This document shows positions 30,554-41,802 of a stretch of DNA of 64,000 bases, piece after piece. The notes below the pieces were generated by a model. The model had not been told where the DNA came from, searched no databases, and saw nothing but the letters and a program-made list of their open reading frames with translations. Position numbers and translations under genes: made by a program. Numbering within the stretch: the first letter of the stretch is position 1; each line of letters opens with the position of its first letter. Source of the DNA: Ophiostoma sp. CBS 140.51 (lineage: Eukaryota > Ascomycota > Sordariomycetes > Ophiostomatales > Ophiostomataceae); the NCBI GenBank assembly GCA_029298735.1, contig JANSLP010000060.1, forward strand, positions 1-64,000, given 5' to 3'.

Positions 30554-31617
30554 TCACTCCCGTCTTGAGTAGACTGGTGGTGGCTCATTGTTTCTTTCTG
30601 TTTCTACCGTCTCCGCTGCTTCAGCTTGTTCCGCAGCGGCAACTGCAGCTACTGCAGCTGCCGTGGCTGCTTCTTCGGCCGTTTGTCGTCGGCGGGCTGA
30701 TCTTCGTGCTTCATCCTTGTTCTTTTGGCTATAGTAGAAACACGAGCCACAACAACAGAGCATACCACCACCAAGAATGATGGGCAGTCCAATGGACAAA
30801 AAACCCATAAGTGCGGCGTCGCCAGCAGAGCCGTGTTCTTCCGTGTCTGCGCACAGCTTTTTGACATTGACTTTTGTACCCGGAACCCACGTCGGCACTG
30901 TTAAAGTACAGGTAATCACATCTGGAGGCTTGGGATTCATCGTATTGCGATCCTCCTCCTCGTACATCACCTTGTAAGGTGTGTGCACACGAATGGACAC
31001 GGGGTATGTTTGGGTGTAGTCGCCGTTACTATAGGACGTGGATGTTGTCGTGAAGGCCATTTGCTGTATACACTTGTCGTCTCCAATGTTGGATAGGGTC
31101 GTGCCGAGACTGAAGCCATTCGGGCGGTAGTCACTACATGCGTTAGCAGAGAAGTATGCAATGAAGATATAGGCGACTAAACTCGCCTTGCACAACAGAG
31201 CGCTGTGTTCATCGTAACGGCTGAGCCTTCCCCCCACTTCGTAGTCCCCTGAAGCTCCACCGTGCCGACCATGTCGTATGCTGTCCAGCCCTTTGGACAT
31301 AAGGCGGGACTGAAGGTAAAGCGGCTTTCCGGGGCGACATCGCCCCATCCCGGTGGCTGACAAGCAGTAAACCGCGGATCGCTCGGATCCGATACGGTGA
31401 TGCCGATGGTCACGACATCGTGACCGGACCCATATATGGTTGACACGATGCTTGTCGTCGAGAATATACTGGCACAGTCGGGTGGTGCCACAAATTGTGT
31501 TGTGAGGGCGAGAATCGATGTGCCTGTGGCTGTGGTTGTGGTTGTCGTCATGGGTGTTGTCGTTAATGTCGACGTCAAGCTCGTTACCAATGTCGACGAT
31601 ACTGTTGATAGAAACAT
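30554..31617 (-). CDS. Thr-rich single-pass membrane protein, GC-AG intron
   Basis: Exon 1 is 31617-31187 and exon 2 is 31133-30554, giving 336 residues. The 53-nt intron has a GC donor (AAG followed by GCGAGT), a GCTAAC branch and TGTAG. No GT donor keeps the frame, and the join reads LCCASDYRPNGFSLG. The extracellular part (1-215) begins with a Thr/Ser-rich stretch and then a Cys-containing region (TTQFVAPPDCASIF, ACQPPGWG, PALCPKGWTAYD, LCCASDYRPNG). A helix (about 262-285, MGFLSIGLPIILGGGMLCCCG) is followed by a cytosolic Arg/Ala/Glu-rich coil and the tail PPPVYSRRE. No cleavable signal peptide is evident. This layout fits a widespread Pezizomycotina family of plasma-membrane proteins of unknown function. 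The 5' end is the least certain part. It could be a wall-stress or surface sensor, but I have no direct evidence for that. Confidence 0.75.
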
Positions 31618-32464
31618 AGTGAGTCAATCGCAGCTGGCGGGAAGCGTATACGACAGGACATTGCGAACATCGTGAGTCGGTTGGTGGTGATTGACGAGAT
31701 GTATAAGTAGGACCACGACGTCTGCGGCACAGTTGTGCGGCAGGCAGCCGAGGCAGTACCTTGGGCGTTTGTTCTATATCGAATACGAAGTACATGGTCT
31801 ATTGTATTGTTTAATCTGGTGTCTCCCGTCGCCCGCATGTTGTTTTCATTTTGGGAAAAATAAAAAAAAGACGGGCAAAGCCACCACGGGCAACTGGGCA
31901 CTGCTTGAACCAACAGACACGGCTCGGACGGCAATCAAAGTTGGGCATGACCTAGATAATAACTATGAGAGTAAGTGCAGCTATATAATTTCTATCTAAT
32001 GAGGGTAGGTGGGCATCTACAACTTGACGGGTGGGGATAGCATTGCGAATAACCTCTTTTTTGTGCGGTAAATGGATATGAGATAATGATGGACTGAATA
32101 ATGACAGCATAGGAATATGAATAGTCAGGAAATGCCCATCAAATTACATCCATAATATAAAACCAGTCTCGAGAAGAAATATAAAACAGATAAAACTTTT
32201 GTCGTCTTGATGTCTTTTTGTATATATCATCGAATATGAAGCAAATAAGGAAAATGCGAGAAAATCAAAACAAGACAAAATGAGAGAGAAAAAGTACAAA
32301 CAAAACAAAAAAATCAACGCCTGCCAAAAATATTAAATGCTAGCCGGGGTTAGACATAGGAAGGAACCAAGAAATACAGAGATGAAGAGATACCATGACC
32401 ACCAACAATCCGACCAAAACGGAATGACACAAAAACACCCAAAAATCCAGAGAGCGTACCGTTC
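31618..32464. other. Spacer between the Thr-rich membrane protein and CHK2
   Basis: 850 bp; the right part is AT-rich CHK2 3' flank, and the left part is the promoter of the membrane-protein gene. Nothing else recognised. Confidence 0.4.
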
Positions 32465-34643
32465 CTACCGCTTGCCCTTGCCTTTGCCCTTGCTGGCCAC
32501 ATCGGTCTTGCTGTAGACACTACTCTCGTCGCCGTAGATTTCCGGGTCGCCCTTGTCGCCGTGCTCCATAAACGCACTGGGGTCAGCGTTGTCCGCTGGG
32601 CGGGCTTCCTTGCCATTACCGTTCCGGGCAGCACCCCCCTTCGGGTTCTTGTTGAAGATCTTGATGGGATCGTGGTTGGCGCCACCGGGAATCTTGGTAA
32701 TCTCGACACGGTTGAGGGCACTAATCAAGGTCCGCTCGCGCACAAGGCCGCGGCGATTAACGGCGAGCCCGGCGACGCCGCCGACCAGCCCGTCAGTGCT
32801 GTCGTTGACGTTGAAGGGTGTCTCGTTCATCCAGGGGTGGGCCATGCACTGGTCAACGGTGTAGCGGCGTTCTGGGTCAACGACGAGCATATGATCAATC
32901 AAATCCAGGGCCGCGTCGCCCACAGAGTCCCAATAGGGCGAGGGGAACGTGAACCGACCACTCCGAATCTGCTGGGACATGTTGAAGGGGAACTCTGGGG
33001 AGCGCAATTCGTCTGAGAAGGGCGGGAAGCCACACAAACAAATGTACAAGACAACACCCAGAGACCAGATATCGACGGCCTTTGTGTACTTGCGGTGGCG
33101 GCCGTCGGCTAGAATTTCAGGTGCAACGTAGCTGGGCGTGCCGCAGAGCGTCGTGGTAAACGACTCTTCACCGATAATCTTGGCCAGACCGAAATCGGCC
33201 AGCTTGACGTGCAGGTCACGGTCGACCAACAGAATGTTCTCGGGCTTGATGTCACGGTGGACAATATTCCGTTCGTGCTGACAGGTTAGCAAGAGTCAAT
33301 AAAGTCGAGGAGAGTCGGGGGTGGCTTACCAAATACTTGACACCCTCAAACAGCTGCTTGAACAGCTTACGCGTCTCGCTCTCGCTGAGCTTCTGGTTGA
33401 GGACGATAAAGTTGAATAGCTCGCCCTCGGCGGCCAGCTCCAGCACCAGATACACGGCATTTTTCTCGTTAAATGTATCCTTGAGGCACAGCACGCTCGG
33501 GTGGTTGACGCCCATCAGGACGGCAATCTCTTGTTGGAGACCATCCGTCTTGGAGCGGTCCTCGACACCCGGTGTTTTGGTGAAGATCTTGACGGCGTAC
33601 CGCTGGCCCGTGGCCTTTTCGATGCACAGGTACACCTCGGCAAAGTGGCCCTTGCCCAGCCGGTCCTGCAGCAAGTACTGCTGGTGGAAGCCGCTGGTGA
33701 CACGCGTCTTGGGGTACCGGAACACGAACCGGGCCTTGTCGAGCACGGCAATCTCGTCCTTTTCCTGCAGCTCGCGGCGCTGGTTGCGGCCTACCAAAGC
33801 CTCATTAACAAAAGTGCCGTTGCTCGACAAATCCTCAATGATGGCGATTGTGTCGTGGCCCTTGTTCTCGGCAAAGATGAGACAGTGGCGGTTGGACACA
33901 ATGGGGTCGTCAATCACAACATCGCACTCCGGATGGCGTCCTATTAAGTAGCCCTTGGACGAAGGCTGATCGGAGCCGTTCTTGCCAGCACTCTTCTTGC
34001 TGCCGCCCTTCTTGCCGCCTTTCGAAGAAGAAGATGCATTCGACACGTCGTCGTCACAGCCCACCCGCTTCTTCATGACAATGCTGCGGCTGCCGTAGCG
34101 TGCGCCCAGTGGCATCAGGTAGCCCCAAACACCCTCCTTCACCTCGTCCTTGACCTCATCCGACAGCGCCTGGTTCGGGTCAATGTATTGCGAAGGCATG
34201 GCTTGGGTGTCTTGCGGCGGAGACGAGTACAAGCCGGCCTCGTCACCACTGCCATTACCACCGCTGCCGCTGCTGCCAGCGCGGGGAGCGACCTGGCTCG
34301 GCCGACCGCCCGGTGGTGTCGCTGTCGGCTCCTTCAAGCGCCGCTCAGACGACGAGTCGTCGACGGCCAGGAACGTCAGCGGCGTCGGCAGCTGGTTGTT
34401 CTTGTTGTTCTTCTTGTCGCCATCCTTATCACGCGCCCCCGGCGGTGCCGCTGCGGGTGTCCGGGGCGTGGCAATCTCGGTAACGTCGCTGGCTTCGGTG
34501 GCGTAGGACGAGTCGACACGCTGGGACGAGATGCGGCCGGAGCGGCGGGGCTTCTTTGCGTCGACGGCTTCGGCATCGATGGACTGCTGTCGGAACAGGC
34601 GTGTTAACAGGGTGCTAATCACCACAGACGGACGTCGAGGCAT
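32465..34643 (-). CDS. CHK2: FHA-domain checkpoint kinase, CHK2/RAD53/PRD-4 type
   Basis: A Ser/Thr kinase that relays DNA-damage signals; the Neurospora relative PRD-4 also links damage to the clock. Exon 1 is 34643-33330 and exon 2 is 33277-32465, with a 52-nt intron in phase 0 (GTAAGC, GCTAAC, GTCAG). The product has 708 residues. The first 170 are low complexity with several TP and SQ/TQ-type sites. The FHA domain spans about 170-300 (GYLIGRHPECDVVIDDP, SNRHC, DLSSNGTFVNE), with the phosphopeptide-binding Arg and Ser of GR..S..H visible. The kinase domain spans about 325-590: GKGHFAEVYLC, AVKIF, HRDIKPENILL, DFGLAK, CGTPSYVAPEIL, DIWSLGV, HPWM. All catalytic residues are present. The basic C-terminal tail ends GKGKGKR and may be a nuclear signal. 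One FHA domain makes it CHK2-like rather than Rad53-like. Confidence 0.93.
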
Positions 34644-37600
34644 GCTGGGAGGAGGGGGAGATGGGCAGGTAAAAGATCAAGTCAAGTTGTCTTCACATAC
34701 TCGATGCCGCTTCAAGTGGCTGCCCTCATTGCGGGCCATCGCGAACTGGTTCGGCAGTGGGCGAGGTAGAGAGCGGTATATGAGGGTTGGGACAGTTCCC
34801 CAGGAGGGTGTATTGGTCGTGTGTGTGTTAGTCTTGTGTGTGCTGCGTGCGTGGGATGAACGTGGTCGATGGGTGTCGAAGGGTGTGTCCCGTAAATCGT
34901 GGCAGGTGACTCGTGCTGGTGAGACAGTGGGCGAACAAGACGAGGCGACCAGAGGCGATGCAGAACGGGAAGGAGGTTGTAAGTGGGAAAAGTAAGAATC
35001 AGGAAGGCACGGAGGGGAACAAGCGAGCGTGACTGCCTTCTGGGATGACCCGTGATTTAAGCAGCAAAAAGTTTGTCGAAGACTTGTCGATGCAGGATGA
35101 CAAAAATAAAAATAAATAAAACTGGAGGGCGAAGAGCCGCAAGGCCAAGAATAGTAGGCCAGGGGCGTTGGTCGGTAAAAAGAGGCCTACGGATGCTGCC
35201 GCTGGATGCCGATTGGGAATACGCTGAATTGACAAGTCTCGATGATGTATTGAGTAAACAGAGAGAAGAGAAAGAAGAGGGAGGAAACCAAAAAAGAAGG
35301 CATGACTACATCCGTGAGAAAGAAGCGACGCCGTCTTTTGCAAAGCCTCACTCGCTTCCTGAGTCGCTCTTTCCCGTCATTTCCTTCGATTTGGGTCTAG
35401 CTCCAGCCCCTGCCTGGCCGTCGCGCACCTTTGCACCTTCCACACTACTAAAAATCTGCACACAGTTTTGCCCTATTGGCGGCCTGGCCTGATTGCCGGG
35501 GTTTGCATGGAGAAAGAACGATGCGAAGGAAAGAACGAGGCAGTTTGTTTGCTCTGGCGAGGCAGCTCCGCCCACTGGAGCAATGCTGTGACTGGGCTGA
35601 GTCAAAGAAGAACGAAGAACGCGGCGCCCTCTTCCTCCCCAAAATACACCAAAAAGCACCCCAGAACGCGCTGCCTCCCTTCTTCCATCTGCGCTAGACC
35701 CCTTGTGCCAAAGCGGCCCCTGCAGACGGATCCATTCCTGGCAACAAGCGTGGGTGCAGCCTGGCGAGTATTGGATAGCTGCATGAGAAGTGTTGAGTGC
35801 TTCTTGTGTGGTGAGTATTCATTAAAGCAGTCAACGGCCCACAGTAAACAGACGGCCCATGCCGCTCTCGCCGTTTGACTCCTTTCAGTTTGATCAGCTT
35901 CGTGAAGTTCCTATTCGCCCCTTGGGCATTTTCTGAAGCCTGGCACGTTTTTCTGTCTTCGGGGGATTTTTTAAAAAAAAAAATATTGTGTGCGCGGAGG
36001 GCCTCGTTTGCCCTCAGAAACATCTCCAGTCATGAGATTGAGGCCTCTCGTCACATGGCGATATGCCGTCCATGCAAGAGTCACCCACAATGGCCAGCCT
36101 TATAATAATATAGATGTCAGACCTGCCGATTATTGTCTTCGTGATCTTATATGTTTCCCAAACTGCTCAGATTCTGTTTTGAGTCTACATGTCACCAACA
36201 TTCTGGCCTCAAAATTCTATTAGCAAAAATGACAGACTTCTCATCTGCCCATTGTTGACTCAACGTACTCACATTTTATGCCTACAAATGTGTCTGTCTG
36301 AAGTCAAAAGAACGTGCTCCATTTGTTTGGTGCAATGAAAATGCATTGTTGACTGTCCTGTCCATGTTTGTAAACTATCGTATGAGGATTGTGAAGAGAC
36401 GAAAGACGAGAGAAGGTGATTGAAGGTGCCAGACAGTGACAGGACTGTTAGTGGCGTTTGACGGTCAGAGGGCAACACCGCCTATGCGCTCCAGCGAGCA
36501 TCGCCAGCCTATGAATTTGCCCATAGACGCTGCCGCTGAGAGGGAGCGGGTCCCCACTGAAGGAAGGCTGACTGCGCCTAAACTGCCCCTGACTCTGGGC
36601 GACCCTGTAAGGGCGAGTCCCCTCTACAGCGAACGAATAGAAAGGCCTGCACCGCGCTCCAAGACTGCTGAGGCCTGAAACACTCGGCCAATCACAGGCC
36701 AACAATGGCAGGAACAGCGGCGATCTGGAAACAAACCAAGCTTTTGGCACCGCCAGGGCGGTGGTCCCGTTCGTTCTTTTCTTCGTTTTTCTCTTCTCTA
36801 CGCTCCACAACTGCAGTAGCATGTCACAGATGGCGACCGGATTCACTGGCCAAGAGCTGCAGAGAAGCTGCATGTCGTCAAAAAGTCTGAAAAGTAAAAA
36901 GGGGTATACGAAGAAAGGGCGACAAGGGATACCTTCAGGCTTCCAGAGAGACTGATATGGGCAGACCGCCAGGAAACCGGCCGACAATGGGTCCATCATG
37001 GGGTGTATCTTGACCTGTCCCTTTTCACTCTTGTCCTTCGTGTTCTTCGTCTGTACTCTTGTGTATTCCTTTTTCCGACGGGAAAGTCTTTGCATATTAC
37101 GCGGCCGCTTGAAGAGGCCTTTGAACATGGAAATGTGAAAGCTGACGGGCGGCCACGTCGGACGGATCTTCTTAATGGTACTCATATCCCTCTCGACCTG
37201 CACGTTCTCTTATACATGGTGTATGCAGCATCGTGTTGTTCTCTTCTTCTTCTTCTTTTTTCTCTTCTCTGATCTTCGTTCTTGCTTTCCTGCTTGTTCT
37301 TCCTTCCTCATCTAGCTGGTCACGGGATCTTGTGCGATGAAGCTGGACTTTACACTCGTTCCTTCCTAGTTTGTCACGAACAACTCTTGCACGCCGGTCG
37401 CTCCCTCCTTTTCTTGCGTCGATTTGACATTGACCGCCAACCCCTCCCAATTTTATCTTGCTCATTTTTTGCCAGTCGAGCCAGTCGTCGTCTCTTTCTT
37501 CTTTCTCCCCCTCTTCTCTTGTTGATCAAGAAAAACCGCTTCATTTCGTGGTGAAATTTCGACAAACATCTACCACTCTACACCGAACCCACATCACGAC

Positions 37601-38902
37601 TTACACCACATCACCACCCGTTGAAACCATCATCTACTCTCTTCATTTCTTCTTTTATTCTCGCCAAGTTTTCTATTTCCCCCAGACTTTCGCCTTCAGG
37701 GCGACCCAGCGCACATCTGACGACTCTGACGACATTGACGAAATTTCTCTCTCATTTTACGTTTCCGCCTTTTTGGTCTATCCATTCCTCCCTTCGACCC
37801 TCCAACCACTCACAGAGAATTGACGATCGGTGTTAGCCGCCCTGTGATCGCCTCCCCCTCGCACAAGTACAGCACAAGCACAACGACACAGGCACAGGCA
37901 CAACAGCGAAAAAACCATCCCATAATTTAGTGCCTTGCTCCGGCCCCTGGTTTTTACTCATCCTGTGTTACATTCAGCAACGTTCCTGAGCTGTTTCTTC
38001 GGCTTTTGGTTCCTGCTTTTCTGACTATTCTGGCATCATTTGGCGGATAGGAAACGGGAAGCCTGTACTCCGTCCAACCATAACATTTCTGTTGTTTGCT
38101 TGCCGATCCAGGTCCAAGGGGTTGCAAACGAAACGGCCAAAGGTCAACGGCCACGACGACAAGTTCGACAGATTTTCTTTTTGCAAAGTCAATTCACGAT
38201 ATCACAAAAATTGCCAGTATCCTCGAAATCGAGACTCTACATCTTGCAGGAAAGGTGGGACGCATGTCAATTGGGACTGTATTGACCACTTCTTCCTCAA
38301 TAAGCGAGCTACGAGGCCAAAAAGGGAAACATCAGAAATCAACAATCACATCTCGAAAGCACAAATAACGACTCTTTTCCACAATTACGACTATTTTCGT
38401 CTCAAACAATCGTCGTCTGTTCTCTTGTCCAGTTCAGTCCTGTTTGTTCGCCAGCCGCTCTCACTTTGTTCACCGTTTACCGTTCGCCACTGTGTTCACC
38501 TTGTCAACGATACAAACACAACATATCGACAAAGACCAGGACATCGACAATGCCTTTCTGCCAACAATAACAATAGTCAACTTACCGCGACATTCGTTTT
38601 CTTTTTTTTGTAACAATTTTTTTTCAACGAACCAGTTCAGCCGTCTCAGTGTTTGTACAGCATTTTCGTCTTGTTCACCCTCTGGTTGATGTGTTGTGCA
38701 TCACCAGGACATATATTTTCGTCACCTCCTCCGACCAACTCAAGATTCATTTTCTCTCTCATTTGCTTTATTTTACCACCACACGAAGCACGAAATCACG
38801 ATATTACACTCGGTCGCCTGGCCGTATATCCAACAAAAATCGTTTTAGGCGCCGGATCGCCTCACATAACACCACCACCAACAACACAACCCACCGATCA
38901 TC
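34644..38902. promoter_or_regulatory. Long divergent spacer CHK2/ferric reductase
   Basis: 4.3 kb with no supportable gene. The plus strand from about 37250 to 38900 is pyrimidine and CA rich, as expected of a long leader and core promoter of the ferric reductase. If transcribed it contains many upstream ATGs, one of which (38689) overlaps the main start. The open frames of up to 251 residues here (for example 36448-37203 minus) show no domain. A T-then-A run lies near 35969-35982. Confidence 0.4.
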
Positions 38903-39027
38903 ATGTCAACACAAACGACACACGCCATGGCGGCAACTGCTACCACGGCGGAACCAACCCGCGCCCCCATCTCCGACTACGATACCGGTCTCGGTGGCGT
39001 CAACCAGGTCCAGAACATGCTTTTTAA
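38689..39027 (+). other. Overlapping upstream ORF of the ferric reductase
   Basis: An ATG at 38689 opens a 112-codon frame that runs past the ferric reductase start (38903) in another frame. It matters only if the mRNA begins upstream of 38689. The peptide has no recognised domain. Confidence 0.3.
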
Positions 39028-40846
39028 GGATATGCTGTGGTGGAGCCTGGGTATCGTCGCCTTGACTATTCTCTGTATCCGACTCATTGAGATCTCATGG
39101 TCACAGCTGCGTCTCGTCTCGGCCATGTCGCGACCTGCTGCCTTCCAAACCTACTGGCGCAAGGCACAGTGGTCGCACATGCCCTGGATCAAGAAGCACT
39201 TTACATACGCTCCGATCGGCGCCAAACGACACAACCGCGAGATCCGCTTCTCATCCGCCTTCAACATAGGCACTCTGCCGACTCGTTTGCAGGCTGTTCT
39301 CCTGTTTGGCTACCTGCTTAGCAACTTTACCTATATGCTGTTCCTCGACTACAGCCAACCTGACCACTGGGCCATCCTCGCCGAACTGCGCGGCCGCTCC
39401 GGTACTCTGGCTGCCGTCAATCTAGTGCCGCTGATGATCTTTGCCACACGCAATAACCCGCTCATCCGCCTGCTCCGCATCAGCTTCGACACTTACAACC
39501 TGCTGCACCGCTGGCTCGGCCGTATGGTGGTCTTTGAGTCTTTGGTTCACACCGTGGCATGGTTGGCCGTTCAGCTTGCCGACGGTGGCTGGGCGAGCGT
39601 GGGCTATAAGCTGGTCCATGACCGCTTCATCGCCTCGGGCATGGTCGGCACGTTTTCCTTTATTATTTTAGTCGTCATCTCCCTTTCGCCGATCCGCCAC
39701 GCCTTTTACGAGACGTTTCTGACTACGCATATCATGCTGGCCTTTATTATTCTCATCTGCGTCTGGGTTCACTGTGCAACGTCCGCCATAGCAGGCGGCT
39801 TGCCCCAACTGCCGTGGGTAGTGGCCGTTGTCTTGTTGTGGATGGCCGAGCGTGTCTACCGTGTTGTTCTCAACGCCTACCGCTCGTGGTCTCGGAACGG
39901 CCTGGCCGATGCAGTTGTTGAGCCGATGGCGGGTGACTGCTCGCGTGTCACCATCCACCTCCCCCGCTATGTTGATGTGCAGCCTGGCACACACGCCTAC
40001 CTGCGCTTTGCCGACATCAACCCGTGGGAGTGCCATCCGTTTAGCATTGCGTGGGTTAAGCACACACCTCTCAACGGTGGCCTCCTGCCGACGACCGAGA
40101 AGAGACAGCTCTACACTCCTGCTAAGGGCAGTGGTGCGTCTTCTTTGGCGACGCCGTCGTCGTCACCGTCTACGGCACCATTGACCGGTTTCAATGCTTC
40201 CAAGCAGGGCCACCTGCTCCGCACATCCGTCTCGTTTGTCATTGGCGCCCAGACGGGCTTCACTCGCAAGCTATATGATCGTGCTAACCAGTACTGCAAC
40301 GAGTACCGGTCCCGGTCGACCACTTTCAAGGCTCTGTTTGAAGGCCCCTATGCCGGCCACCACTCCCTCGACAGTTACGGCCATGCCGTCCTGGTAGCTG
40401 GAGCGACAGGCATCACCCATCAGATTTCGTACCTCAGACACCTCATTGAGGGCTACGCCGACGGCACTGTTGCCACACGCCGTATCACGCTCGTGTGGGT
40501 CGTCCGCGACTACGAGGCGCTCGAGTGGGTGCGCCCCTGGATGGACGAGGTCATGCGCATGCCCCAGCGCCACGAGATATTGCAAGTGCGCATCTTTGTC
40601 ACGCGGCCCAACCAGGCGTTCCAGGCCGCACAGCTAGGCTCGTCGGCCTCGCGCACCGTCCAGCTGCACTCGGGCCGGCCTAACATCCCGGTGCTTGTGC
40701 GCAAAGAGGTGGCGGAGCAGGCGGGTGCGATGTGCGTCACCGTCTGTGGTCCCGGTGCGCTGGCCGACGACGTGCGGGCGGCCGTGCGTGATGTCCTGGA
40801 CGAGGGCACCGTTGTGGACTTTATTGAGGAGAGTTTTACGTGGTAG
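38903..40846 (+). CDS. Ferric reductase-like transmembrane oxidoreductase
   Basis: A flavocytochrome of the FRE/NOX superfamily: NAD(P)H electrons pass through FAD and two hemes across the membrane, typically to reduce Fe(III) or Cu(II) before uptake. The intronless 647-residue frame starts at the ATG at 38903 (ATCATGTCAA). The ferric-reductase membrane region covers about 125-325 and contains two heme-ligand pairs with 14-residue spacing, His202/His216 and His276/His290. The FAD-binding motif HPFS is at 378-381. The NAD(P)-binding part includes VLVAGATGITHQISYLRHL near 495 and CGPGALADDVRAAV near 615. The glycine motif reads GATGITH rather than the usual GxGxTP. A Ser/Thr-rich insert lies after HPFS (about 405-430). 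No iron-gene cluster surrounds it, so iron uptake is only one option; a NOX-like or copper role is less likely. Confidence 0.9.
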   Translation: MSTQTTHAMAATATTAEPTRAPISDYDTGLGGVNQVQNMLFKDMLWWSLGIVALTILCIRLIEISWSQLRLVSAMSRPAAFQTYWRKAQWSHMPWIKKHFTYAPIGAKRHNREIRFSSAFNIGTLPTRLQAVLLFGYLLSNFTYMLFLDYSQPDHWAILAELRGRSGTLAAVNLVPLMIFATRNNPLIRLLRISFDTYNLLHRWLGRMVVFESLVHTVAWLAVQLADGGWASVGYKLVHDRFIASGMVGTFSFIILVVISLSPIRHAFYETFLTTHIMLAFIILICVWVHCATSAIAGGLPQLPWVVAVVLLWMAERVYRVVLNAYRSWSRNGLADAVVEPMAGDCSRVTIHLPRYVDVQPGTHAYLRFADINPWECHPFSIAWVKHTPLNGGLLPTTEKRQLYTPAKGSGASSLATPSSSPSTAPLTGFNASKQGHLLRTSVSFVIGAQTGFTRKLYDRANQYCNEYRSRSTTFKALFEGPYAGHHSLDSYGHAVLVAGATGITHQISYLRHLIEGYADGTVATRRITLVWVVRDYEALEWVRPWMDEVMRMPQRHEILQVRIFVTRPNQAFQAAQLGSSASRTVQLHSGRPNIPVLVRKEVAEQAGAMCVTVCGPGALADDVRAAVRDVLDEGTVVDFIEESFTW

Positions 40847-41695
40847 GTACGGGAGCACGAGAGAAGTTTTGAAGCGTCAGCGTTGCTTTTGATTTCTTTT
40901 CATAACACCTAGAATTTTTGACAATCGTTTTGTTTCCCATCTCCATAGCGTTCTCTGTTTTTCATGTCTTGACCATTGTACCAGCATATCATGATCATTT
41001 ACCTTCAAATGTCTGTTTTCTTTTCTTCGATTCTTTTAATGTCTGCGATACATTGTCATCTTAGAAGAGCATCGTTAGAGGTGCGGTGTGGAGGATAGTT
41101 GAGGGGCGGGTAATGACGGTGATGAGACTGCATGTGGCGTGGAGTCTTATTTAGATTTTTGGCTTTTCAATTAATAGCTTGTCTTTGAAATAATTATTCT
41201 GATAAATTGTGACTGCTGTGACTATGATACTATTTCTGTGGCATTTCTATAATGGAAATTCAATTAGATTTGTTTTGAAATTTGAAATTACAAAGGAAAT
41301 AATTCAAATTTTGACAATTCTGCTCGGCATACCAAAGAGTTTGGATATTGAGAGAAACAGGGAGAAAGCAATAACGCAGTATACTCGCCTGCACCACTCT
41401 ATTCTGTATTTAGCAATTAGCCTCCGTCTCCTGTCATCCCAGTCTCCGTGATATTCACTGTGCTCGATGCTGCACCATTCACCACATCACGATCTACCAC
41501 CGCATGCAAACGAGCAAACGCCCTCTGTTTGACAACAGCAAAGAAGTGCCTGCTACCTTTCAATTCTCTGCAATTTAAGAGTCTATCCTTCATATACCAT
41601 CGGTAGACTCACATATCCCAACAGACAGAGAAGAGAGACAGAGGAAGCCCGCCTTCCCTTGCCTCTCGACTCTGACAAACGGGATGAACACACAA
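40847..41695. other. Spacer between ferric reductase and tRNA gene
   Basis: 850 bp, markedly AT-rich between about 41150 and 41330. It holds the ferric reductase 3' end. No coding signal seen. Confidence 0.45.
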
Positions 41696-41778
41696 GCCAG
41701 TTTGGCCGAGTGGTTGATGGCGGTAGTCTTGAGCACTACTTTCGAGAGATAACACAGGTTCGAATCCTGTAGCTGGCA
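41696..41778 (+). tRNA. Type-II tRNA with UGA anticodon but leucine-like body
   Basis: An 83-nt cloverleaf including the discriminator. The 7-bp acceptor pairs GCCAGTT with AGCTGGC (one G-U). The D arm is GCC/GGC with an 11-nt loop. The anticodon stem GTAGT/ACTAC has loop CTTGAGC, giving anticodon TGA at 41730-41732. The variable region is 14 nt and weakly paired, and the T arm is ACAGG/CCTGT with loop TTCGAAT. The A box (TGGCCGAGTGG, 41703) and B box (GGTTCGAATCC, 41757) are consensus, with a T8 terminator at 41795. UGA reads the serine codon UCA, yet A73, G37 and the D-loop length are those of tRNA-Leu; eukaryotic tRNA-Ser has G73 and usually A37. The loop is one base from the Leu UAA loop CTTAAGC. 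No intron. No CCA is encoded, as is normal in eukaryotes. Confidence 0.85.
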
Positions 41779-41794
41779 GAATTCATTCAAATGA

Positions 41795-41802
41795 TTTTTT
41801 TT
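41795..41802 (+). terminator. RNA polymerase III terminator
   Basis: A run of eight T residues 17 bp past the tRNA end, the expected pol III stop signal. Confidence 0.8.

Noticed and set aside
36448..37203. 251-codon minus-strand frame in the CHK2/ferric reductase spacer
   Set aside because: No domain, mixed composition unlike neighbouring genes, and no splice partners.
41150..41330. AT-rich patch near the tRNA considered as a RIP-mutated transposon remnant
   Set aside because: Too short, with no terminal repeats, no transposase-like frame and no flanking duplication.
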